Assembly: GCA_004794655.1 (NCBI GenBank)
Contig: SMMW01000575.1
Location: forward strand, 15,146,501-15,210,500
Direction of reading: 5' to 3'
Length of the DNA: 64,000 nt
Source: Marisa cornuarietis
Taxonomy: Eukaryota; Mollusca; Gastropoda; Architaenioglossa; Ampullariidae
The translations under genes and the position numbers were made by a program. The first letter of the stretch is position 1, and each line of letters begins with the position of its first letter. Shown here in pieces: positions 34,551 through 46,256 of the stretch. The notes under the pieces were generated by a model. That model was not told the DNA's origin. It ran no database searches and worked only from the letters and a program-made list of their open reading frames with translations.

Positions 34551-37500
34551 ACTTTTCAAAATGACTTAATATGATGCAGCATTTTAATGGAGAAAATAAT
34601 TTGAGAATAATACAGTATGTTTTGGGGATTTACTGTCAGAAGGAAATGCCTTTACATGTATTGTAAAACAGATTTAAATAGATTGTGATTATATTTAAAT
34701 TATGAAAAGATCACATTAAGAGATAGGCATTCAATTGGTGGTATATGCTGAATCACCTAGGCTATATCAGGGCTGTTAGCCCAGCTTTGTAAGAGGGAAA
34801 ACTTTGTGAGAGAGAATTGATTCTCCCGGGGGCGAGGGACGGATCCATAACACATGGTCCTTAATGCATTGAAGACAAGCTCTTTGATGTTGCTCACAGA
34901 ATCGCCCACTAGTGAGAAGAGGAGACATAGAGACAGACATACACACAAAAGACGCTTAAGTGATCAAAATGACAAAAACAGCAACAAAGCCAACAGAAAA
35001 AGTGAACTGTTTGAGCTCATGGTTGTAGTTTCAGTACATGCTAACTAGTCTAGCGTTAATTCTTTCACGCTGCTGAATTGCCTCATTAATAAACATCACC
35101 GACGCCCAACTGTAGCTCACATCAGATTTCAGGGCAGGTTTCGACGACAACGAACACAGCTCAAAATGACTGTTCGCCAGCCGCGAAACCCGGAACAAAG
35201 TCTGATAGCTCACGAAGCTCAAGTTTCTGGTAAACCAGACGAACTCTCTGGAAGACAGCCAATGTGTTACTGTCGTGTTTCTTCCTTGTAAGAGCATTGC
35301 AGTAGTATCACACACGCTCAAAGGCACACGTACACACCCACCCCCGTGCACGCACGCATACACAAACACCACGTGCGCGCTCATACAAACACGCACATAC
35401 ACGAAGGTACTAAAAGCGGAGCTGAGCTGGAAGATAGAGGACAGAGGAAGATAGTCGCAGATACGCAGTCAGAAACTGCAAAACAGATAGACAAACAAAC
35501 AGACACAAACAAACAAACGAATAAACAAACATAAACACACAAACATAAGCAAAAGAATAAACAAACAGACACAAAAAATGAGGGAAAGAAAGGCGGAACG
35601 GAGGGAAAGAAACTTGAACACAGAATTCGAACCGCTTGACCAAAAAAATCGATAAAAGCGACAGGATAAGATGAAGGAAGGAAAATTACTTTGTGCGGGA
35701 GTGAATAAAAATGCCATCTGCCCCTGATCTGAGGCAGGACCAAAGCCAGTATTTACAGAGAGGTCAAATAATATTTGTCACTTCTGGTTATCGCGCGCTT
35801 ATTGACTTACCGCAGATCTGACCATGCTCTTCGTGATCGCCTTTGCGGTCCAGCCGCACGGTGAATAACCGCCCCTTGTTCTCATCAAGATCGCCTCCCT
35901 TGCCTTTTTCTTTTGTTCTTCCGGTTACAGAAGGCACTGTTCGGGGACGATGGAATATTCTTCAAAGACGCCGAATGATTTCAAATCTTCTGTCAATCTT
36001 GAACTGGAACGCCTAGGTGAATTTCGCTAAATGTTCTTTTCATGTCGTCTTCTTCAACTGCAAATCAAATAAAACGGAATGAAATTGAGTTTTTGGCATG
36101 TAGTAGGCATTGCACATTGGAATGTAGTAATTTAAATCTTGAATACATCACATTTGAAATACAGGCAATTCTAGATGTTATAGTAAATCCAGCCAAGCAG
36201 TGTTTAGGCAAGATAGGTAAAGTGCCCAAAACGAAGCCAATATTTTTTGTTAGGGGGAGAAAATAATCTTGACTTGTCGGAAGGGGAAAATAGGATGACT
36301 TTTATCAACAAATATTCATGTAAAGATCATAAAAAGGGGAACTACTTTTTTTGGGAATCTCAATATTAATATATCACTCTTGATATATTCCGATTGTTAT
36401 TTGTTACTGGACCTCAAGATTTTCTATATCGTACATGAACAGATGACGATGATGAGTTAGAAATTACCATCATCAACAATGATCACCGTACATGTTCATG
36501 ATAGATCGTACACACTAGCCTTAGGAGTGCAGATTTACCGTTGAAGATCGTCTTCTTCTATACCCCGATTTATTCCAAAAGTTTTCCGTTACTTTTGGTC
36601 TACTGAAATCAGCCGATCCGTTCCATGGTCGTATCCGTTAGCAGACGATGCTTCCAAACATTAGTCACGTGAGCCTGCTCCTTCCTTTTGACCACCAACC
36701 TAGACTGACGGCTGTTCTTCCGATTACAAATTGGAGGTTGAAACCTTACTTCACTCTCTATCTCTCACCCGTAAGCCACTTTGGGGAAAAGTGGATCATG
36801 CGACGTATTAAGTCAGCCGCTACTTCGATCTCTCTTTCTTTCTCTGGGTTTGCACGCGAGCGTGTGCCCACCTGTGTGTGTGCGTGTATGAGAGAGAGAG
36901 AGAGAGTGGGGTGAGTGTAGAAAGAGGGTTATGAGGGGAGAGAGAAAGACTTTGCCACAATAGTTGTTGCCCCACAGAATATTAAATTACGACCCCAGGG
37001 CGTTTCCAGCAAAAAGTCCTTCCATCATAAACATCGATAAATCTACGAATCAGTGGAGGTCTCCAGCACTTGATTCGTTGTTAGGTGAAGGAAGATGAAT
37101 AAACGGTACCCATGGCAGCCATTCAGTCTCCTGCACCAATCCCACTACCTGCGAGGGCGCGTGAGCACGATGAGTATAGATCTTACAGTAATCATTTCAG
37201 CGCCATCGCGGGGTGTCGGGCCTGCTGAACAATGAATCAAAAATCGAAGGACTTGTTTTTCGCAAGGCACTAAATATCTATTTCTAAAAAGCCCTAGAGA
37301 AATACATATTTATTTATACGTGGTATGTACCATGGCCATAAAGGGAAGGTCTGGCTGATTAAACAGTTAAACAATTCAATTTTTTTGTATTCACTTGTCA
37401 TAGCTATGTTAGAATTGTTGGCTGGCTAGGAACGAAGGGCTGTGACAGTATTTATTGGCTAATAGATATTTGCGCCGTGACAGATGGGTAGACTTGAAAG

Positions 37501-38730
37501 TGGCTGACACTAAAGAAGACATGAAATTTGAGTAGTAAAGGACTAACAGTACTTTCGATTAGAAAAAGACAAAGTACAACTTAAACGAGCTTTACTTACT
37601 TGGCATGAGGCAACGTGAGCATTTACACTTTACTTATTGAAAGTAATATTGAGAAAATTTCTCAAATTGAGAAAGAACACAAAGTAGATACAGTTTCGGT
37701 TTGTTACGTCATTCAGTATATTTTCGTAAAACCTTCATGTATAAAGTCTTAAAGTATTTTCTTGACCTTACAGCGCTGAACTCCTGGTAGTGTGTACCGT
37801 TTATATTAATATTAATAGAATGAATATGTGTATCAACTAAGCCTTTTATTTGTCTAGCTGTCGTGTTATGTGTGTACTTGCTGCCACTAATACTTATAAT
37901 GTTGCTGCCTGCTGCTGCTGCTCTGCTGCTACTCTGTTGCTGCAGCTTCTAGCATCAATCAAACTGTAAAAACAAACCCGTCATGACGACAGGATAGCTC
38001 TAAGCAAAGTCGCTTCATAGCTGCCACTGTTTGCGTTGTCTGTACATTTGCTCTCCTAGCCCCTCCCACATCCTCTCTACGCACCACCAGCATCACGACT
38101 GTCGTTGTCGTAATCGACTATTTTATAGCTGCAAACTCATACGTGCCGAGAATGATGGATGATTGCACAGATTTTCCTGCAGTGTATTTGTTCTTATCCC
38201 CCCCCACCTATTCCCCACCTCACCTAAGTCGTTCCGTAAGCTATTGACCTAGATAGATGACAAGCACGCTACAGACGAGCATCCATGGTCACAGACAGAA
38301 AGCTAATACATGGCAGTCTGCAGCGTCATTGTCACGTGACTGCTAAAGTAGGATAAGGGTGAGGGGGAGAAGAGAATCACTCTGGGTATAGACTTGCCTT
38401 GCCTACTGCCACGTGAGTTCCCTGGAGACTTACGAGGGGTGACCCCATTTGACAGGTTGTTGATGAACGTGTTGTGATTAGCGCCATTAGTGTATTTTCA
38501 GGACTTCTCATCTGGCTTCCATTCACGCTTGCACAGTTTAAATTTCCCAGCAGGCCTGGCAGCTTGTTTGTATGAAAATCACATGTCCAGGAGGCAGACT
38601 TTGATTGGCATACCAAAATGGACAGTGTAGCGCTGCAGATGAAAATGATGTCGAGGGAATAGCAGAAGATGAAAACCGAAAAGACTAGAATTGTGCCTGG
38701 ATAAGAATCACCTACTGAAATATGGATTTT
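34551..38730. other. Unassigned non-coding sequence
   Basis: About 4 kb with no recognisable gene. A CAAA/ACAA-rich stretch (about 35490-35580) makes long minus-strand frames that are composition artefacts. A GA run is at 36889-36906 and a CTG-rich patch near 37908-37930. Confidence 0.55.
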
Positions 38731-38772
38731 CTTTTTTTTTTTTGTTGTTGTTGTTGTTTTTTTTTTTTTTTG
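38731..38772. repeat. Poly(T) with (TTG)n centre
   Basis: A T run, then about five TTG units, then another T run ending in TGCAG. It could be the poly(A)-like tail of an element inserted on the minus strand, or it could serve as a pyrimidine tract before a 3' splice site. I found no element body or exon next to it. Confidence 0.8.
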
Positions 38773-40868
38773 CAGCGCGCTCAGGAAAAACAGACTCTAC
38801 ACAACTAGCTACATTTTCTAACTGGTATTTCTATTTCCTTCTTCCCCGCTCCTCCTTAATACCAAAACAGATTCGTCCTTCTGTTATTAACTAAGCATGT
38901 TAATAGTCTATGCTTATTATTTATTTATAGACTAATAGTGTTAATAAAGACACTGAATAGAATTTCTCCCGAGCAACTGTTCTAAATCCCAAAGGAGAAA
39001 CCTTAACGATAGAGGGAACGCTTCCACAGAAAGGTATTTTTGGAATAAACAGGAACATTTAAAATTAATAGTCTCGCCATCTGTTCTTCAGAAAAAAAAA
39101 TTTTCTTGTGCATATCTCGAAGAAAACGCAGCACACCTTTGTTCTTGAAAGACAGAATTCTTCTTTCTCTTGCTCTTTTTTTTCTTGATGGGAAAAATAA
39201 CTTGATGCAAATTTCAGATCTTTTTCATCGTTGTACACGAAAATATGTACAAATTAATAAATATTCTCTTAAATAATTATTGACCAAACGTTAAGTTTAA
39301 AAACTGACTCATCTTTGCCATGAAGCCATGAGATTGGTCATCGTACAAATTTGCTCAGTTCTTATGAATTCTTACAAAATTTCAAGTACATAGATTTTTT
39401 GAAAATGTTACGCTATGTGACATTTCACTTTTCCTATCAGCAGGTGACGGTATTTTCTAATGTTTTAGAGAGAATTACGCCGACAAATAACACGAAAGGC
39501 CGCTTTTGTTTGTGATTTTAATGTTATGTCAAAGGCTAAGAATGAGAAATGTAATATATATATATATATACATGTATATATAATTCTTGAATGCATAGCT
39601 CTGAGCTACTTTTTGTATGAATCAAACACATTGGTTGATACGTAAGGGCTACTATAGTTGCTGTATTTTTTAATCTTTTTATTTATTATTTTCAGGCAAT
39701 GATCTTAAGAGAAAAGAAAAAAGAGTGATAAAAGAAATATCCCTCAAAAAAGAGGTTTTGCGTTAGAAAAGATTATAACAATTCATTTAAACTGTCACGT
39801 GTTCTATAGCAATAACCTTTGTAAAACAGACTTTACCTACATTAGAATACAGATAAAAATTGTTTTCACTTACAATAGTTACACTCATTGACACTCATTA
39901 CTCTCATAATGAAGATTGCGTAATAAACAAAACAAAATAAATTATTTATGATTTTGATTGTTTGTTGTCCTTGCACTCCAGTCTACATATTTTTTGTAAA
40001 ACAATGTTTCCCAGAATGACCTCACATCTTGGATGGCGACCTGCTGCACAAATTTACTTAAAAACCCTCGATTAAAGCCCGAGGGTCTGGAAGGGGAGGG
40101 GGGGTGAAGGTACGAAGAGCGGGTGAAAGTCATTGTGTTGAGCAAAAATCTGAAGCTTGGTTCCTAGGCTACAGCAACACCACGCACACCAGCAGCTTTA
40201 TCGACACGGCGCTGGCTGCCTGCTCGTGTTTCGCAATGTTCCTGCCTCCCTCGCGACGTGTACACACCAGCTGAGTCTACTGTAATGCTGCAGTCACGCC
40301 CTGCCGCCGCGCGTGAATTTAAGTGCTACGTGCAAAGGCATTTATTTCACATCTTGCACGTGCTAAACATGATGTGGCCATTGCTCAAACTCGGAATCTT
40401 TTGAAATTCTCCAGAGCAGTCTTTTTTTAACTTTTAATGTTTAGTGCTGACGTACCGAAGTGATTGATTTCATTGGCGGAGATAGAAAGACATAAGAAAG
40501 CGGTAGTGGAACTAGTTTTTTTATTAGTGCCAGCATGGGGTGTTATCATAACTATTGAAGAGGTGTTAGTATGCTAAATGTATGTGGGTCTTAATCACGA
40601 GGTGCTGATTTGGGCAGCTTTATTTAATGTGTCCAGCTCTTAATTGCGTGGCTCCACTTTTTCCCCTCCCTTATTGTAAATAGATATTTGAGTGTTTGCT
40701 GTAACTGTAGCTCTTCTTTTTTCTGTCTCCTGAAAATCTTTATTTTGAGGTTGAACTAGACAAGAGCGCTAAATCGTCTTTATTTCTACACGAACTTCAG
40801 TGTTGTTACACATTCTTAGACTGACAATGGTACTTGAGAAGAATTTTCATCCTTCTATATTAAAATGT
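38773..40868. other. Unassigned non-coding sequence
   Basis: No gene recognised. A (TA)n run lies at about 39555-39588. About 40160-40320 is locally GC- and CpG-richer. Confidence 0.6.

Positions 40869-40909
<41 letters not shown>
40869..40909. repeat. (CA)n microsatellite
   Basis: About 20 CA units. Confidence 0.98.
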
Positions 40910-40915
<6 letters not shown>

Positions 40916-41360
40916 GAAATTTTAGAGAGGAGAAAAAGTGTATGAATCTTCTTCGTCCAGGTCGTCCAGGTCGTCAACGTCTCCAAGGCAGCATGCACAT
41001 AATATACAAAACATGAGTAATCATCCTGAGACTTGGTGGTAAAGGAAAACAATTACTGTCATTATACTGAGCCACATTGTAAAGCAAATGATACATTTTA
41101 AGGCAAAGTACAAGAATCATTCTCATCTTTCATAAATGCACCATTAAATGTGATTGACAGTGTAAGAAGTGTCAGTTTTTAAAATTAAATTATCTCTTTG
41201 TTGCCATCAATGTGTATTGGAGTTATAGATGATTACCCCCCTCCACCCAGAAAAAAATCTTCTAATGTCTTTCCTGTCGGTAACAATAAGGTGTAAGAAT
41301 CATACCAAAGAGATTTCGTTATTGTCATCAGCCCATCAATAAAGCTAAGAGAAGGAACCC
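40910..41360. other. Unassigned non-coding sequence
   Basis: No gene recognised. Confidence 0.55.
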
Positions 41361-41720
41361 TATAGGTACGTGGATAGTAAAAGAGCTCACTCATGAACTA
41401 GAGCAATACGAGTGGGATATTGTGAGACTAACAGGTAAGATAACCAGGCTTTGGGGAGACAACACCAGTCGAAGGTGACAGGCTCTGATATAGTGGGAAG
41501 AACACTAGACTCGAGCATGGCGAGGGCTTGCTTGTACGAGTGAACGTGGTTGAAGTCATTTCCGGTATCCTGATTTCGTCATCCATCTTTTGCAGGCCTT
41601 ACACTGTCATTATTGTACAAACTTACGCTCCGACTTCCATGCACGAAGAGAAGAAGTGAAGGAATTCTACTATCAGCTAGAAAAGGTCATAGATACAGAC
41701 TCGAGGAAGGACATTCGCAT

Positions 41721-42415
41721 TCGAGTCAGGCTCTAAACTTTGTCCAAGGTGAAACCAGGAAACAGCTGCGGTCATAAGATGTCAAAGCCATCGGAAAACT
41801 GATATTACACCTGTCCATCGGCAGCCTAATGCCCGCGCTGTGAACCGTCCTCAGATTTAGTTTAGCCGAGTCAAGGACAAAACTAGCCTTTCTCAACCTC
41901 CAGAGAGATGTAGCATGTGATCTTAAAAAAAAACCCAACAACAACAAACAAATAAAACGATTCTGTGCAGCAAGCGCGCAAATACTGCCCACGTGCGGTC
42001 GCCGACATGTGAGGCCATGCACTTTACCACACGACTGATGTCTTTTCAATTCATCGTATTTCTTGAACGAGGCAACAATGCTCACCCTAAATGCGTGCTC
42101 TGGGCGTATTGAGTTCACTCACTGTGACTGTGTCTGCTGACATTCGTCGAATGGTTTGCTCACAGCTGTAGACTCCGCCACACCATGACTCTCAATGTTA
42201 TCCTTTAGATGTTATGTTCATGCTTGTGTCCGGTATTTTCTATTTCTACCTTGTATTTTTGTTTGTTGCAATGTCTTTGTATAATTGTTTGTTAATAAGT
42301 TTGGTCTTTGTTTGAACATGGTTTCTGTGTCAATCTGTTTTGTTTTTTTTTTGGAAAGCGCATTGAGTCGACTATGGGGTTGAAAATTGCGCTATATAAA
42401 TCTACTTTAATAATC

Positions 42416-42462
<47 letters not shown>

Positions 42463-42465
42463 CAA
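41721..42465 (+). mobile_element. Nested insertion ending in an L2/CR1-like 3' tail
   Basis: This segment breaks the endonuclease reading of the RTE relic. Its right end has AAAGCGCATTGAG (42354), TTGCGCTATATAAAT (42387) and then (AAT)n, the same layout as the 3' end of the 28-kb LINE. The left end is uncertain. An A-rich run with CAA units (about 41926-41957) inside it may mark a second, separate insertion. The 130-codon minus-strand frame here (41726-42118) has no recognisable domain. Confidence 0.65.
42417..42461. repeat. (AAT)n microsatellite
   Basis: About 15 AAT units directly after the LINE-like 3' tail, so probably grown from that tail. Confidence 0.97.
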
Positions 42466-43922
42466 ACGAACGGAGATTACTCTTGAGTGAAAGCTAATGA
42501 CACATCTTTGCATCTTTGCAAGTACGCACCATCCTCGTCAGGAATCCAGGGCGGTAGGTTGTCACTCGCCAGATGATTTTAATCACCAAATTTTGGTCCA
42601 CAACCGAATCGACTTCGTGCTGCTGCCAAGGCGTTTATAATCCAGCATCAACAAGGTTCAAAGAAGGTCACACCCAGGCGGCAACATAGGCAGCGACCAT
42701 AAACTTTCCTTAAGTTGACGCTGCAGGGTAAATGCCACTCAATGAGCTACAAGAATTTGCTTTAAGCTTGGAAAAAGCTACAAGATCCAGAAGTTACGGA
42801 GATCTCCAAGATCCAACTTTACCGCCCCGAAAATGATAGACTGAGATGTAGCGATTCTTTCTAGAAACATGTAGGAATTATTACATTTAACAGTCGATTC
42901 TTGGGAGATAGAAGTACAACATATTTGGGTCACAAAAAATATCCACCATCTCTGTGTCCGAAGAAGAACCTTTAAAGAAAGCAGCTTCGAAATACAAAGC
43001 AGTATGAACTAGATGAACGGTATGAACGGGATAAAGGAAGCTCCAAAGAACTGGATCGAGGACCTATTCTGAACAATTAATAAGGGAATGGCACGCAGAG
43101 TTGCTCAACCAATGTCGAAAAAAACTAAATAAAAAGCTTTTACTGGACCGTGACGGAGAATTCGGAACGTAACGCAAAGATCGGCCCCCCCCCCAAAAAA
43201 AAAATGGATGCTGTCACTACTCATAACCCTTTCAAGGAAAGAAAGAAGTAAACAATATCACAACTATAGAGCTATGGGGTGAACAGCTGGGTGTTTGGTA
43301 CTTGGTACCCACCCTTTTCAAAGACGATGGACGCGTTGCAGCATTCTTAACAGAATCGCAACAGCGCCAGCGGAAATGGCAAAGATGGAGAACATCAGTC
43401 ACCAGGCTTGCTAACAAGTGCAGACTGAAAAAGTAGCTGGTAATTCCTATCCTGCTGTACGGAGACGAGACGTACTTTGCTTGCTGTTATAGAGAGGAGT
43501 ATCCAGACAATCGCAACAGGTGCCTAAGGAGCCTGCTTCAAATATTCAAAATGGTGTTCGAAGCAAGTGACTTTGTGCTAAGCACGATCTCCACTCCGGT
43601 GGGACAGCAGCAATCTATTCTCTCATCACTGAAGAGAACGGGCTGATCTAGCTCACCCATGTGCCCCGACCAACGGTTTCCTTAGTGTACTTTGACAGAG
43701 GTCAACCCCGAGGTGGAAAGAGGAACAACTTGAGTATAGACTTAAAGGAGTTGACTGGTCGTTGAAATCAGGACCTGCTCACTAATGTTTAAGACAGACT
43801 TGAGTTGTGAGCCTAGTCAAGCGTTTTGCCTTTCCAGTCGTCACCCCTGACGAACCAACATTACACTCCGGTCAGCTGGTACCAATCACATGGTGCATAA
43901 TGAATGAATAAATCAATCAAAA

Positions 43923-45504
43923 TTTGCAACAACAGAAATGTTCCACGAGCTTCCGGGTCCATTATAGAACTTGATATTGTTTGTTTTCGGAAGGCATTTG
44001 CGTGTAAGTCAGCATATGCAGCCAAATTGAATGAGATAAAGACTCGAAAATTGCTGGCTCCCTTTTTCCATAGCCCTTCCATAATTAGTCTACAATCTTT
44101 CGTCGATCAATTGTTAACAAGTGTGTATCAACTATTTTTCTAGAAAACAAATAATCTGAGAATCACTTTGTCGTCTATTCAAATGAGAATATCAAACGAA
44201 GTATTGTACCTTTAATTCTATGCTATCGTCCTCTACTCGAGTAAGAATTAGCAATCTCTTAGTTCTGTAGGCCTATTCTCGCCTTCATGTAGTGAAGATA
44301 TCCTGCAGTGTTCTTATTTGCTCTCAGTAAATACCAAGAGAATTAGCAGCATTTTTGATCTTTATAAATACCTTTACGAAGTTTTACGAAAGAATGACCT
44401 TTGTCAGATTCGCGGCTCCGTTCAGTATGAATTAGAGTCTTCAAGGAACAATAGAAATGTATGTTTAAAAACTTCAGATGAGTTTTAAAGAGTTAATTAA
44501 TGCAATAATATATATAGATATGAGGATCGACAAAAATATGTGTTAATACACACCTAAGGTCTAATTATTCAAGAAGACATTACGGAAAATCGGCTCATAA
44601 ATGAGATAATGTTTCAATTAACCTTTCACCTTTATTAAGGGAATCGGAGGAGAGAGAGAGAGAGAGAAAGGGGTGTGAAAAAGCTCCTTAAACCTTTGTA
44701 ATCTTGGCTGAGTTCACGACCAGAAACAGCAGCTGAGCTGAGTACCTGCCATCTGAATTTGAGGCCAATATTTTTCAACCCTACAGAAAATAATGCTTTC
44801 CTTTTTTTAGTGCCAGTCTAACATAGTCTTTTTTGCGTCTACACTGATTTTCGTGGTTTTAAAGATGTTTTTTTCATTAAAAGCTTTTTCGGATGCATTT
44901 CTGCAAATGTGAAAAACAATGAGTGGCTGATATGATATCCTAAGGATAGGAGAGGCTACCTTTTTCAGCGTCGTAACAGGCAGGACAGCAATAAGAGAGG
45001 CGGCATTAACCGAGGTCTTAACGCTCTGCTGAAAAGTATAATCTGAAGAAAGACTACACCAGGCCAAGCGATCAAACAGCCTTTACAAGAGCGTTTGTAA
45101 GAGCCCTCCAGAAATGTTCGATCCACGGCGATCAATGTTCCCGGGATCGTTAAACAGATTGCTTCGGTATTTTCCTGTGCCGAACTGCGTTCAAATAGTA
45201 GGGCTCAGGGTACACAAAAGAAGCGGTAGAAAGACGACATATTGACTGGTGGGCGGTGACGCTGAGAACTAATCGACCTGAAAAAGACGGTCCTCCTGAC
45301 GTCTCACAGCACAACACCACCAAAACAAACAAATAATCTAAAGCAGATTTGTAGATAAAAGATCCTTAAGGGTACAGAATCAAGAAAATATGAGCAGTAA
45401 TGTTTGCGTAAAAAGCAATAAATGAATTATGAAAAAACACACTACTGGACAAAGTTTCATATAATTTTCTGTTGAGTTTAGGTGCAGCGTTTTGGAAATG
45501 TTGA
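43923..45504. other. Unassigned non-coding sequence
   Basis: No gene recognised. A GA run is at 44651-44668. A minus-strand frame (44807-45067, 86 codons) has no identifiable domain. Confidence 0.55.
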
Positions 45505-45541
45505 ATATATATATATATATATCACTCTCTCTATATATATA
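45505..45541. repeat. (TA)n-rich repeat with CT interruption
   Basis: Two TA runs separated by a CTCTCT segment, immediately before the LINE relic. Confidence 0.9.
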
Positions 45542-45812
45542 TGTCCGTGCTGTGTTTTAAGTTCTTTGCATGCTTCTGTCCTATTTCTCTGACCTTCTCT
45601 TCCTCTAGGTCCCACCCAGACAATCCGTTCTTCGTCTGATGACCGTCTCATAGCTATTCCTGCACCAAAACCAAATCTAGTCACAGGGGTTTTTAGTTAC
45701 TGTGCAGGAAAACACTGAAGCTCTCTTTCTCTCTCTATTTCTTTCCATATGTCATGCCTACCCACAATTGAATCCTTCAAATCGGCACTAAAATCCACCT
45801 CTTGAAGAGGAA
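45541..45812 (+). pseudogene. L2/CR1-type LINE 3' relic, related to the 28-kb element
   Basis: It aligns with 31075-31334 of the intact element: the C-terminal coding end, residues about 974-1060. One frame reads RSSSDDRLIAIPAPKPN and then FSYCAGKH, against RSSSDDRILTVPVTRTT and FGYCAAKQ in the intact copy. Small indels and a CT-rich expansion (about 45722-45740) break the frame. The relic starts abruptly after the TA repeat, so it was truncated at the 5' end on insertion or interrupted later. The 3' UTR and tail are not clearly recognisable. Confidence 0.85.
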
Positions 45813-45984
45813 TATGAGGAAAAGAATTATACAATGAATTCTCATTTTTACTTCATTTCTGCTACTTGTATATTTTTTATCGTTTTACTCTAGTCAAAAC
45901 ATTTTACCGGTGTTCCTCAGACTAAACATGAAATAAAATCCATCTTTTTAATTCTTTCTATGGTCTTTTCTTTAAAATACATTA

Positions 45985-46256
45985 GGAAGCGAATAGCCGA
46001 GGGGTTAGAGCGCTGGCGTCCAAACTGAGAGGCGCGCTGGTTCGATACAAGTGTAGCGCAGCAAACTTCCCTCAGTCGACCCAGCTGGCGGGAATGGGTA
46101 CCTGACTCCATAGATTTCATTGGGATTAAGATATGGCAGCTAGGGAGAGGAGATGGTCACCTCTTCACGTAAAGCTGGCACTGAGAAAAGGAAGGTCTAC
46201 AACACCTCGCCCCCCAACGACCTAAATAGGTTAGGGGACGACCTTTACTTTATCTT
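45985..46256 (+). mobile_element. tRNA-derived SINE, copy 1
   Basis: The head resembles a tRNA-Ser/Leu-type gene: A box TAGCCGAGGGGTT (about 45994-46006) and B box GGTTCGATAC (46039-46048), together an internal RNA polymerase III promoter. A body of about 170 bases follows, sharing GACCCAGCTGGCGGGAATGG and GGTACCTGACTCCATAGA-like stretches with the copy at 55149-55408. The tail ends in ACCTTTACTTTATCTT. Flanking AAAATACATT (45974-45983) and AAAACACATA (46259-46268) could be a worn target-site duplication. It encodes nothing. Confidence 0.88.

Larger units (their letters stand above)
41361..43922 (+). pseudogene. RTE-type LINE relic, interrupted by a nested insertion
   Basis: Decayed copy that can be followed from the endonuclease to the 3' end. 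From 41380, LTHELEQYEWDIVRLTG is the start of the endonuclease. IIVQTYAPTSMHEE (about 41610-41650) and EFYYQLEKVIDTDSRKDI (about 41660-41715) follow. After the insertion, RIDFVLLPRR (about 42608-42636) and HPGGNIGSDHKLSLS (about 42674-42714, carrying the SDH catalytic motif) continue the endonuclease. About 42800-43340 is too decayed to read. The C-terminal region then shows NRIATAPAEMAKM (about 43353), LVIPILLYGDET (43440) and RCLRSLLQIF (about 43520), and it ends in TGCATAATGAATGAATAAA near 43892. There are many stops and frameshifts. The nested segment lies where the GDWN/GDFN motif should be. Confidence 0.83.

Noticed and set aside
35600..35645. Possible tRNA-like B box on the minus strand (GGTTCGAATTC)
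   Set aside because: The A-box-like string overlaps it and no cloverleaf can be drawn.
35381..35743. 120-codon minus-strand frame with Phe/Leu/Val/Cys-rich, membrane-like segments
   Set aside because: It reads through a CAAA/ACAA-rich simple stretch; no recognisable family.
36420..36520. Possible inverted repeat around GTACATGAACA / GTACATGTTCATG
   Set aside because: The arms match only over 8-10 bases and do not align further; no flanking duplication.
41726..42118. 130-codon minus-strand frame
   Set aside because: It lies inside the nested insertion within the RTE relic and has no recognisable domain.
45917..46120. Frames sharing a SGTHSRQLGRL peptide at 45917-46120 and 55249-55440
   Set aside because: The shared peptide comes from antisense reading of the two SINE copies, not from a protein family.
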